Source: Gemmobacter sp. (lineage in GTDB: Bacteria > Pseudomonadota > Alphaproteobacteria > Rhodobacterales > Rhodobacteraceae). Taken from it: DNA of 6,778 bases. Below are positions 1-5,272 of the stretch, one piece after another. The stretch covers positions 1 to 6,778 of the forward strand of contig DOMY01000236.1 in NCBI GenBank assembly GCA_003509785.1, read 5' to 3'. Position numbers and translations under genes: made by a program. The notes below the pieces were generated by a model. It saw nothing but the letters and a program-made list of their open reading frames with translations. It made no database searches and was not told where the DNA came from. Position 1 is the stretch's first letter, and each line of letters begins with the position of its first letter.

Positions 1-1002
1 ATGACCGTGAAAGTCGCCATCAATGGCTTTGGCCGCATCGGCCGCAACGTTCTGCGGGGCATCATCGAATCGGGTCGGACCGATATCGAGGTGGTGGCCA
101 TCAACGATCTTGGCCCTGTGGAAACCAATGCCCATCTGCTGCGGTTCGATTCGGTGCATGGCCGCTTCCCCGGCACGGTGACCACCGGCGAAGACTGGAT
201 CGATGCGGGCCGCGGCCCGATGCGGGTGACCGCGCTGCGCAATCCGGCCGATCTGCCCTGGGGCGATGTGGATGTGGTGATGGAATGCACCGGCATCTTC
301 ACCTCGAAAGAGAAATGCGCCGCCCATCTGGAAAACGGATCGAAGCGCGTGCTGATCTCGGCCCCCGGCGATGGCGCCGACAAGACCATCGTTTACGGCG
401 TGAACCATCACACGCTGACCGCCGATGACATCGTGGTGTCGAACGCCAGCTGCACCACCAACTGCCTCAGCCCGGTGGCCAAGGTGCTGAACGATGTGAT
501 CGGCATCGAAAAGGGCATGATGACCACGATCCACAGCTATACCGGCGACCAGCCGACGCTGGATACGATGCACAAGGATCTGTATCGCGGCCGCGCCGCG
601 GCGCTGAGCATGATCCCCACCTCGACCGGCGCCGCCAAGGCCGTGGGTCTGGTGCTGCCGGAACTGAAGGGCAAGATGGACGGCTTCGCCATCCGCGTGC
701 CCACCCCCAATGTTTCGGTCGTGGATCTGAAGTTCATCGCCAAGCGCGAAACCACGGTGGCCGAGGTCAACGCGGCCATCAAGGCCGCCGCCGACGGCCC
801 GCTGAAGGGCATCCTGGGCTATACAGAGTTCAAGAACGTCAGCGCCGATTTCAACCACGATCCCCATTCCTCGGTCTTCCACATGGATCAGACCAAGGTC
901 ATGGACGGCACCTTCGTGTCGGTCCTCAGCTGGTATGACAACGAATGGGGCTTCTCAAACCGCATGGCTGATACCGCCGTCGCCATGGGAAAACTCATCT
1001 GA
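1..1002 (+). CDS. gap: Glyceraldehyde-3-phosphate dehydrogenase, type I (NAD-dependent)
   Basis: Cytosolic glycolytic/gluconeogenic enzyme that interconverts glyceraldehyde 3-phosphate and 1,3-bisphosphoglycerate with NAD and phosphate. The 333 residues match the usual family length. The Rossmann start VAINGFGRIGR lies at residues 5-15. N35-D36 closes the second strand, where an Asp favours NAD over NADP. The catalytic signature SNASCTTNCL places the nucleophile at Cys151, with the partner His178 in TTIHSYTGDQ. The phosphate-binding segment PTSTGAAKAVGLVLPELKGK follows at about 206-225, and the conserved C-terminal SWYDNEWGFSNRM at about 310-322. The start codon is the first base of the window, so neither its ribosome binding site nor its promoter can be seen. 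An upstream operon partner (for example tkt or another gap) cannot be judged. The gene is followed by a strong stem-loop run, so it probably ends a transcription unit. Confidence 0.97.
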   Translation: MTVKVAINGFGRIGRNVLRGIIESGRTDIEVVAINDLGPVETNAHLLRFDSVHGRFPGTVTTGEDWIDAGRGPMRVTALRNPADLPWGDVDVVMECTGIFTSKEKCAAHLENGSKRVLISAPGDGADKTIVYGVNHHTLTADDIVVSNASCTTNCLSPVAKVLNDVIGIEKGMMTTIHSYTGDQPTLDTMHKDLYRGRAAALSMIPTSTGAAKAVGLVLPELKGKMDGFAIRVPTPNVSVVDLKFIAKRETTVAEVNAAIKAAADGPLKGILGYTEFKNVSADFNHDPHSSVFHMDQTKVMDGTFVSVLSWYDNEWGFSNRMADTAVAMGKLI

Positions 1003-1013
1003 AAAAGGGAACG

Positions 1014-1059
1014 GCAAATCTTTTCAAAAAGATTTGCAAATTTCTTCGAAGAAATTTGC
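1014..1059. repeat. Two abutting A/T-rich inverted repeats after gap
   Basis: The first repeat pairs GCAAATCTTTT (1014-1024) with AAAAGATTTGC (1027-1037). The second is a perfect 24-nt palindrome at 1036-1059, whose half-site is GCAAATTTCTTC; it shares the GC at 1036-1037 with the first. Both are far more A/T-rich than the surrounding DNA. With the GC stem that follows they form three consecutive stem-loops immediately after the gap stop codon. They could be part of a compound terminator, an mRNA-stabilising 3' end, or a member of a dispersed repeat family. I infer the last from a general impression of similar modules in Rhodobacteraceae, not from a search. Confidence 0.75.
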
Positions 1060-1088
1060 GGGCGCCCTCGGGCGCCCGTTTGCGTTTC
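1059..1088 (+). terminator. Intrinsic terminator of gap
   Basis: An 8-bp GC stem, CGGGCGCC (1059-1066) with GGCGCCCG (1071-1078), encloses a 4-nt loop and is followed by the T-rich stretch TTTGCGTTT. This is the arrangement of a rho-independent terminator on the plus strand, about 55 nt after the gap stop codon. The T tract is interrupted by GC, so termination may be partial. From here to the next gene (1089-1208) I see no convincing promoter or other structured element. Confidence 0.7.
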
Positions 1089-1221
1089 AGCCATGCGGTT
1101 TCTGCAGTGCGGCAATGCGCCGGGCCGGGATTGTGGCCGCCCCTGCCCTTGCCCATATCGGCATCATGGCAGGCATCCGGCCCGCCATGGACGCCACAGG
1201 ATATGTGGAAAGGGAACTGAA

Positions 1222-1389
1222 ATGCTTAATCTTATCGAACGCCTGCAATCCGCCGCCCGCAATCATGCACGCTATCGCCAGACCCGGGATGAAATCGCCC
1301 GCCTGCCGATGGATATCGCGCTGGATCTGAACATCTATCCGGGCGATGCCGAACGGCTGGCCCGTGAGGCGGTCTACGGCCGCGCCTGA
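1222..1389 (+). CDS. DUF1127-type small protein, 55 aa
   Basis: Small basic-to-mixed protein of unknown function resembling the DUF1127 (YjiS-like) family. The family pattern is seen as YRQTRDEIARLP (about residues 18-29), then a helix and the turn LNIYPGDAERLAREAVYG (about 36-53). That matches the usual ...DLGI.R.DIE.... ending. There is no signal peptide or membrane segment. Some alphaproteobacterial DUF1127 proteins have been linked to RNA turnover and to phosphate or stress responses, but nothing here shows which role applies. The start at 1222 is chosen because AAGGGA (1210-1215) sits 6 nt upstream and the family homology begins there. An in-frame ATG at 1093 would add 43 Arg/Pro/Cys/His-rich residues that look like translated non-coding DNA. 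It lies between the gap terminator and a terminator shared with convergent coaD, so it is probably monocistronic. Confidence 0.8.
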   Translation: MLNLIERLQSAARNHARYRQTRDEIARLPMDIALDLNIYPGDAERLAREAVYGRA

Positions 1390-1404
1390 TCTGCCGATGC
1401 GCCG

Positions 1405-1427
1405 CACGCGCCCATAAAGGGCGCGTG
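1405..1427. terminator. Shared hairpin between convergent DUF1127 gene and coaD
   Basis: A perfect 9-bp stem, CACGCGCCC (1405-1413) and GGGCGCGTG (1419-1427), has the 5-nt loop ATAAA. It lies 15 nt after the stop of the DUF1127 gene and 16 nt beyond the end of coaD on the other strand. It has no T tract on either side. A bidirectional terminator or 3'-end stabiliser is inferred from the symmetric position and the strong stem. Confidence 0.65.
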
Positions 1428-1443
1428 GGCAAGGCTGCGGGGA

Positions 1444-1935
1444 TCAGGCGAACCGCGCCTTCAGCGCCTGATTGACCTCGGGCGTGACGAATTTCGACAC
1501 ATCGCCACCCAGCCGGGCGATCTCTTTCACAAGCTTGGACGCGATGGCCTGCCGCCGGGCATCGGCCATCAGGAAAACCGTCTCGATGCTGGAATCCAGC
1601 GCCCGGTTCATCCCCACCATCTGGAATTCATATTCGAAATCCGCAACCGCGCGCAAACCGCGCAGAATGACCGTGGCGCCGACATCGCGCGCACAGTCGA
1701 TCAGCAGGTTTTCGAATGGATGCACCACGATTTCGCCGGGCGTGCTGGCCAGAACACCACGACATTCGGCCTCGACCATGGCCACCCGCTCTTCCAGGCT
1801 GAACAGCGGGCCCTTGTCGCGGTTGATGGCAACGCCGATCACCAGACGATCCACCAGCTGCATGGCGCGCTGAATGATGTCGATATGGCCCAGGGTGATC
1901 GGGTCAAATGTCCCGGGATACAGACCGATGCGCAT
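1444..1935 (-). CDS. coaD: Phosphopantetheine adenylyltransferase (PPAT)
   Basis: Cytosolic nucleotidyltransferase that adenylates 4'-phosphopantetheine with ATP to give dephospho-CoA, the penultimate step of coenzyme A synthesis. The 163 residues are the normal length. The N-terminal nucleotide-binding signature YPGTFDPITLGH lies at residues 6-17, with the T/HxGH motif at TLGH. The substrate-binding segment ILRGLRAVADFEYE is at about 90-103. The late ATP-site helix IASKLVKEIARLGGDVSKFV is at about 131-150 and matches the family ISSxLVKE region. The start at 1935 is chosen because the family begins MRIGLYPGTFDP and an AAGGGGGG Shine-Dalgarno precedes it. Upstream in-frame ATGs at 1971 and 2013 fall in the structured leader and add no homology. 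It follows the CBS-domain gene by 107 bp, enough for its own promoter, and is convergent with the DUF1127 gene. Confidence 0.96.
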   Translation of the reverse strand: MRIGLYPGTFDPITLGHIDIIQRAMQLVDRLVIGVAINRDKGPLFSLEERVAMVEAECRGVLASTPGEIVVHPFENLLIDCARDVGATVILRGLRAVADFEYEFQMVGMNRALDSSIETVFLMADARRQAIASKLVKEIARLGGDVSKFVTPEVNQALKARFA

Positions 1936-1940
1936 GGGTT

Positions 1941-1984
1941 CCCCCCCTTGTGGCTGGTCCACATGCGTCATGTGGCTCGGCCAC
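1941..1984 (-). promoter_or_regulatory. coaD 5' leader: stem-loop beside the Shine-Dalgarno
   Basis: Positions 1950-1984 form an imperfect inverted repeat (13 of 16 positions pair). Its core is a perfect 7-bp stem, CCACATG (1959-1965) and CATGTGG (1969-1975), with a 3-nt loop. On the coaD transcript the stem ends immediately before AAGGGGGG, the Shine-Dalgarno at about 1941-1948, five nt from the coaD ATG. Such a position could influence ribosome access, or the DNA could be an operator. No known riboswitch class is recognised. The structure is seen directly; any regulatory role is inference. Confidence 0.45.
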
Positions 1985-1994
1985 ACGCAACAAT

Positions 1995-2030
1995 ATTGCG
2001 CGGCGCAATGCAAGAGGCAAAGCGCCGCGC
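1995..2030 (-). terminator. Overlapping GC stem-loops between the CBS gene and coaD
   Basis: GCGCGGCGC (1998-2006) pairs perfectly with GCGCCGCGC (2022-2030) across a 15-nt loop. On the minus strand this stem is followed by AATATTGTT, so it could end transcription of the CBS-domain gene whose stop is at 2043. Half of the stem also belongs to a competing 15-bp palindrome, ATTGCGC-G-GCGCAAT (1995-2009), so only one structure can form at a time. TATTGT on the minus strand (1990-1995) with TTGCCT (2015-2020) gives a weak promoter-like pair with a long 19-nt spacer. The region therefore probably holds both an end signal and the coaD promoter, but which is which is uncertain. Confidence 0.35.
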
Positions 2031-2042
2031 CGCAGCATCGGA

Positions 2043-2477
2043 TCAGAAGCCCTTGATCATGCCTTCCAGCGCGTCTTTCTCGGCGGCCAGTTCCGTCAGC
2101 CGGGCCTTGACCACGTCGCCGATGGAGATCAGCCCGACCATCTGCCCGCCTTCGACCACCGGCATGTGACGGAAACGGCCATCCGTCATCTTCTGCAGCA
2201 CATCATGTGTATTGTCTTCGCGCGCACAGGTGATGAGCTTGGCCGTCATGATGTCATCGACCTTGTCGCCCAGACAGGTCGGCCCGCGCCGCCCCAATTC
2301 GCGCACGATGTCGCGTTCCGAGACGATGCCCGCCACCTGCTTGCCATCAGGCGACACGATCACCGCCCCGATGCGCCGGACAGAAAGCACATGCGCAACC
2401 TCTGCAACGCTGGTGCCGGGGGCGACCGTCACAACACCATCATCCGATTTCGATTTCAGAATCTGCGATACAAGCAT
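2043..2477 (-). CDS. Stand-alone two-CBS-domain protein, 144 aa
   Basis: A Bateman module without a catalytic domain. The first CBS domain covers about residues 12-65 (TVAPGTSVAEVAHVL, RIGAVIVSPDGKQVAGIVSERDIVREL). The second covers about 75-130 (DIMTAKLITCAREDNTHDVL, FRHMPVVEGGQMVGLISIGDVVKARL). A short charged tail, LAAEKDALEGMIKGF, follows. Such pairs usually bind adenine nucleotides or related ligands and act as energy or redox sensors. The ligand and the partner of this one cannot be read from the sequence. There is no signal peptide or membrane segment. The start at 2477 has a good Shine-Dalgarno, AAGGAG (2484-2489), 6 nt upstream; longer reading frames would run back into the regulator gene. 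It lies 49 bp downstream of the LysR gene on the same strand, so co-transcription is possible though the functions look unrelated. Confidence 0.92.
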   Translation of the reverse strand: MLVSQILKSKSDDGVVTVAPGTSVAEVAHVLSVRRIGAVIVSPDGKQVAGIVSERDIVRELGRRGPTCLGDKVDDIMTAKLITCAREDNTHDVLQKMTDGRFRHMPVVEGGQMVGLISIGDVVKARLTELAAEKDALEGMIKGF

Positions 2478-2526
2478 GGGCTTCTCCTTCTCTCTCAGGG
2501 CAGCGTCGGGCCTGCGCAATAATCTG

Positions 2527-3414
2527 TCAAGCCATTGCCTCCAGACGTAATACTTCTTTACGAACCGATTGCACGAGCAGCGCGGCAAAGCGGTTCAGCC
2601 GGTCCACCCTGCCGTCATCGGCATGGCGGATCAACCAGAAGCTGCGGATCAGGCTGACCTGATCGGGAATCAGGCGCTGCAGTTCCGGCGCGGCGGGCAG
2701 TGCGAAATCATGCACCACCCCCCCCCCCGCGCCATGGCGCAGCCAGTTCAGCTGCACCGATACGGAATTGGAGGCCAGGGCCACGGTTTCGGCGCCCAGA
2801 TGGCCCAGATAATCCAGCTCCTTGTCGAAGATCATGTCGGGGATATAGCCCACCATGCGATGCGCCCGCAGATCGCCCGGCGCCGTGATGGGCGGATGCG
2901 CGGCAATATAGCTGCGTGAGGCCGCCAGATGCAGCCGGTAATCCGTCAGCTTCTGCACCGAAAGCCGCCCGGTTTCGGGTCGGGACACGCCGATCGCCAT
3001 ATCGGCCTCGCGTTTGGACAGGTTGAAGACGCGCGGCAGGGCGATGATCTGCACCTCCAGCCCCGGGTTTTCGTCGCAGATCGTGGCCAGCACCTGGGGC
3101 AGCAGGTAATTGGCGCTGCCGTCAGGCGCGCCGATGCGGATCTGCCCGGTCAGCCCCTGGGTGCCGCGCAGCTCTTCTGCCACGCCCGACATCGCCTGTT
3201 CGGCGCGTTCGGCATGGGCCAGGATGCGGCTGCCCTCATCCGTCAGCGCATAGCCCTGCGGGCTTTTGACGAAAAGCCGCGCCTCCAGCGCCTCTTCCAG
3301 CCGGGCAATGCGGCGGCCCAGCGTTGCCGGGTCCAGGCGCAGCTGTTTGCCCGCGCCCGAAAGGCTTTCGGCCCGGGCCACGGCCAGAAACAGGCGCAGA
3401 TCGTCCCAATCCAT
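2527..3414 (-). CDS. LysR-type transcriptional regulator, divergent from mmsA
   Basis: DNA-binding regulator of 295 residues, a typical LysR length. The winged helix-turn-helix is at about residues 1-60: MDWDDLRLFLAVARAESLSGAGKQL, then LDPATLGRRIARLEEALEARLFVKSPQGYALTDEG. A linker helix covers about 61-90. The periplasmic-binding-protein-like effector domain starts near GQIRIGAPDGSANYLLPQVL (about 90-109) and runs to the C terminus. The start at 3414 is the family start. Its Shine-Dalgarno is poor, an AGG inside the palindrome ATAGGCCTAT at 3417-3426, which may point to autoregulation. It is transcribed away from mmsA across a 97-bp shared region, the classic arrangement for a LysR regulator and its target, so control of valine-catabolic mmsA is inferred. 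The effector is unknown. Codons 230-232 lie in an 11-G run. In Pseudomonas the mmsA regulator is AraC-type (MmsR), so this is a different regulator. Confidence 0.93.
   Translation of the reverse strand: MDWDDLRLFLAVARAESLSGAGKQLRLDPATLGRRIARLEEALEARLFVKSPQGYALTDEGSRILAHAERAEQAMSGVAEELRGTQGLTGQIRIGAPDGSANYLLPQVLATICDENPGLEVQIIALPRVFNLSKREADMAIGVSRPETGRLSVQKLTDYRLHLAASRSYIAAHPPITAPGDLRAHRMVGYIPDMIFDKELDYLGHLGAETVALASNSVSVQLNWLRHGAGGGVVHDFALPAAPELQRLIPDQVSLIRSFWLIRHADDGRVDRLNRFAALLVQSVRKEVLRLEAMA
2718..2728. repeat. Homopolymer run of 11 C (11 G in the regulator's coding strand)
   Basis: Eleven consecutive C on the plus strand encode GAGGGV in the effector domain of the LysR regulator. The frame on both sides is intact and family-like: NWLRHGAG before, VVHDFALPAAPELQRL after. 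The length given here therefore restores the functional frame. Any one-base change would shift the last 60 or so residues. Confidence 0.95.
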
Positions 3415-3511
3415 GGATAGGCCTATTTTTGCAAAACGCTTTTGGGAAACTGCCGCTTTATCGCGCGAAAATGCAAGGCTATTGTGATGCCAACCTTCAG
3501 GAGGATACCCT
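3415..3511. promoter_or_regulatory. Divergent lysR-mmsA control region with two abutting palindromes
   Basis: This 97-bp A/T-richer interval separates the divergent starts. Two perfect 10-bp palindromes lie end to end: ATAGGCCTAT (3417-3426) and TTTTGCAAAA (3427-3436). A related imperfect copy, TTTTGGGAAA, follows at 3440-3449. Such spaced dyads fit an operator for a LysR regulator. The TTTGCAAA core also resembles the motif I recall for RamB/ScfR-type acyl-CoA regulators such as PccR. A weak promoter for mmsA can be drawn as TTTATC (3457-3462), a 17-nt spacer and TATTGT (3480-3485). The mmsA Shine-Dalgarno AGGAGG (3499-3504) is strong and 7 nt from the ATG. Palindromes and Shine-Dalgarno are seen; binding proteins and the promoter are inferred. 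Confidence 0.6.
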
Positions 3512-5011
3512 ATGAAAGACATCGGACACTGGATCAACGGCAAGCGCGTTGCAGGCACTTCGGGCCGCTTCAGCGATGTCTACAACCCGGCCACCGGCGA
3601 GATTCAGGCGCGCGTGGCGCTGGCCAGCCCCGAAGAGCTGGACCATGCCATCGCCGAAGCTGCCAAGGCCCAGCTGGGCTGGGGCGCCACCAACCCGCAG
3701 CGCCGCGCCCGGGTGATGATGAAATTCGGCGAGCTTATCAACCAGCACATGGACGAACTGGCCGAGCTGGTCTCGTCGGAGCATGGCAAGACCCTGCCGG
3801 ATGCCAAGGGCGACGTGCAGCGCGGGCTTGAAGTGATCGAGGTCTGCATGGGCGCCCCGGCCATGCTGAAGGGCGAATATACCGACAGCGCAGGCCCCGG
3901 CATCGATCTTTACGCCATGCGCCAGCCGCTGGGCGTGGTGGCGGGCATCACGCCCTTCAACTTCCCCGCCATGATCCCGCTGTGGAAGATGGGCCCGGCG
4001 CTTTCGGCCGGCAATGCGATGATCCTGAAACCCTCGGAGCGCTGCCCCTCCACCTCGCTGATGCAGGCGGAACTGGCGAAAGAGGCCGGGCTGCCGGATG
4101 GCGTGCTGCAGGTGGTGAACGGCGACAAGCAGGCGGTGGACGGGCTGCTGGACAGCGAAACCATTCAGGCCGTGGGCTTTGTAGGCTCTACCCCGATCGC
4201 GCAATATATCTATGGCCGGGCCGCCAGCAACGGCAAGCGGGCACAGTGCTTTGGCGGTGCCAAGAACCACATGATCATCATGCCCGATGCCGATCTGGAC
4301 AAGGCGGCGGATGCGCTGGTGGGTGCCGGTTTCGGCGCGGCAGGCGAACGCTGCATGGCGATTTCGGTCGCGGTGCCAGTGGGCGCGGAAACCGCCAATG
4401 CGCTGATCGAAAAGCTGGTGCCGCGTATCGAAAAGCTGAAAGTCGGCCCCTATACTGCCGGCAATGATGTGGATTTCGGGCCGGTCATCACCAAACAGGC
4501 GCAAGAGCGGATTCTGGGCCTGATCGCCTCGGGTCTGGATCAGGGCGCTACGGCCGTGGTCGATGGCCGCGGCCTGAAGATCCAGGGCTATGAGGACGGG
4601 TTCTATGTCGGGCCGACGCTGTTCGACAATGTCACCCCGGATATGGAGATCTACAAGCAGGAGATCTTTGGCCCGGTGCTGTCGACCGTCCGCGCCGAAA
4701 CCTATGAAGAGGCGCTGCAGCTGGTGATCGACAATGAATATGGCAATGGCACCGCGATCTATACTGCCGATGGCGATACGGCGCGCGATTTCGCATCCCG
4801 CGTGAACGTGGGCATGGTCGGCATCAACTTCCCGATCCCGGTGCCGCTGTCCTACTACAGCTTCGGCGGCTGGAAGAAATCCGCCTTCGGCGACCTGAAC
4901 CAGTATGGCCCCGATGCCTTCCGGTTCTACACCAAGACCAAGACAGTGACCGCGCGCTGGTTCTCGGGCATCAAGGATGGTGCGGCGCTGAACTTCAAGG
5001 CGCTGGACTGA
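3512..5011 (+). CDS. mmsA: Methylmalonate-semialdehyde dehydrogenase (CoA-acylating)
   Basis: Converts methylmalonate semialdehyde plus CoA and NAD to propionyl-CoA, CO2 and NADH, the last dedicated step of valine breakdown; the family also handles malonate semialdehyde. The 499 residues are the usual length. ALDH-fold landmarks are ITPFNFPAMIPLWKMGPALSAGN (about 146-168, Asn150), KPSE (173-176), FVGSTPIA (223-230), the catalytic Cys281 in GERCMAIS, and EIFGPVL (384-390). GGAKNH (248-253) replaces the ELGGK glutamate of hydrolytic aldehyde dehydrogenases, as expected of this CoA-dependent subgroup. Arg104 and Arg280 match the two family arginines I recall as substrate-carboxylate binders. The C-terminal FGGWKKSAFGDLNQYGPDAFRFYTKTKTVTARW (about 451-483) is typical of MmsA/IolA. 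AGGAGG lies 7 nt before the start. A myo-inositol role (iolA) is less likely because the neighbours are acyl-CoA enzymes. Confidence 0.96.
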   Translation: MKDIGHWINGKRVAGTSGRFSDVYNPATGEIQARVALASPEELDHAIAEAAKAQLGWGATNPQRRARVMMKFGELINQHMDELAELVSSEHGKTLPDAKGDVQRGLEVIEVCMGAPAMLKGEYTDSAGPGIDLYAMRQPLGVVAGITPFNFPAMIPLWKMGPALSAGNAMILKPSERCPSTSLMQAELAKEAGLPDGVLQVVNGDKQAVDGLLDSETIQAVGFVGSTPIAQYIYGRAASNGKRAQCFGGAKNHMIIMPDADLDKAADALVGAGFGAAGERCMAISVAVPVGAETANALIEKLVPRIEKLKVGPYTAGNDVDFGPVITKQAQERILGLIASGLDQGATAVVDGRGLKIQGYEDGFYVGPTLFDNVTPDMEIYKQEIFGPVLSTVRAETYEEALQLVIDNEYGNGTAIYTADGDTARDFASRVNVGMVGINFPIPVPLSYYSFGGWKKSAFGDLNQYGPDAFRFYTKTKTVTARWFSGIKDGAALNFKALD

Positions 5012-5025
5012 TCTGCACCCAAGGG

Positions 5026-5181
5026 AGGGGGGCTGTCTGCCCCCCTCTGAGCCTGCGGCTCATTCACCCCCCGAGGATATTTGGGCAACAGGAAGACATG
5101 AAGCGCAGGTCTGCTGCCCTTCCCGTTGTCAAAATATCCTCGGGGGGAGGCCGAAGGCCGTGGGGGGCAGACAGCCCCCCT
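5026..5181. repeat. 156-bp nested inverted-repeat element between mmsA and the acyl-CoA dehydrogenase
   Basis: The outer arms are a perfect 20-bp inverted repeat (5026-5045 and 5162-5181; AGGGGGGCTGTCTGCCCCCC on the left). Each arm is itself a hairpin with a 7-bp stem, GGGGGGC/GCCCCCC. Next inward, each side has a small stem-loop at the same place: GAGCC-TGC-GGCTC (5049-5061) and GGCC-GAA-GGCC (5149-5159). Next is a perfect 16-bp inverted repeat, CCCCCCGAGGATATTT (5067-5082) with its complement at 5132-5147. CAACAGGAAG (5086-5095) then pairs with CTTCCCGTTG (5119-5128) at 9 of 10 positions. No open reading frame fits it and no target-site duplication is evident. It looks like a dispersed palindromic (REP/MITE-like) element. 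The hairpin just after mmsA may also act as a terminator or RNA end-protector, but it has no T tract. Confidence 0.85.
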
Positions 5182-5196
5182 GCGACCTCAGCGGCG

Positions 5197-5266
5197 GTTG
5201 CGACGCTTGCAAAATTTCCGCAACAATCCAGAAATAAAACACGCGTTCAATTCCAGCAAGGGAGGG
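5197..5266 (+). promoter_or_regulatory. Candidate promoter/operator and ribosome site of the acyl-CoA dehydrogenase gene
   Basis: Between the repeat element and the start codon the DNA turns A/T-rich. TTGCGA (5198-5203) and AACAAT (5222-5227) form a plausible -35/-10 pair with an 18-nt spacer, each matching 4 of 6 consensus bases. The interval is bracketed by the inverted repeat GTTGCG (5197-5202) and CGCAAC (5219-5224) and contains TTGCAAAA (5207-5214), a word also present upstream of mmsA. The Shine-Dalgarno GGAGGG (5261-5266) lies 6 nt before the ATG at 5273 and decides that start. Promoter and operator roles are inferred. Confidence 0.4.
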
Positions 5267-5272
5267 CTCGGG

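Noticed and set aside
248..330. Possible CRISPR, toxin-antitoxin or phage-like content in the window.
   Set aside because: No spaced direct repeats, integrase, transposase or toxin-like genes were seen anywhere; this stretch, like the rest of 1-1002, is simply gap coding sequence.
1033..1040. TTTGCAAA after gap as a third copy of the acyl-CoA-regulator-like word.
   Set aside because: It falls exactly at the junction of two stem-loops after the gap stop codon, so hairpin structure explains it; it is not in front of a catabolic gene.
1093..1221. Longer form of the DUF1127 protein from an ATG at 1093.
   Set aside because: The extra 43 residues are Cys/His/Arg/Pro-rich like translated spacer, and a good AAGGGA precedes the internal ATG where the family similarity begins.
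1936..2013. Longer coaD starts at 2013 or 1971.
   Set aside because: They lie in the structured leader, lack homology, and the family start at 1935 has its own AAGGGGGG site.
5021..5266. AAGGGAGGG occurring at 5021-5029 and 5258-5266, flanking the palindromic element, as a target-site duplication.
   Set aside because: The right copy is the Shine-Dalgarno of the next gene and lies 76 bp beyond the element, so it does not abut the right end; most likely coincidence.
5126..5272. In-frame N-terminal extension of the acyl-CoA dehydrogenase from an ATG at 5126.
   Set aside because: It would be translated from the palindromic element and leader, is Arg/Gly-rich without family similarity, and the start at 5273 has a well-placed GGAGGG and the canonical family N terminus.
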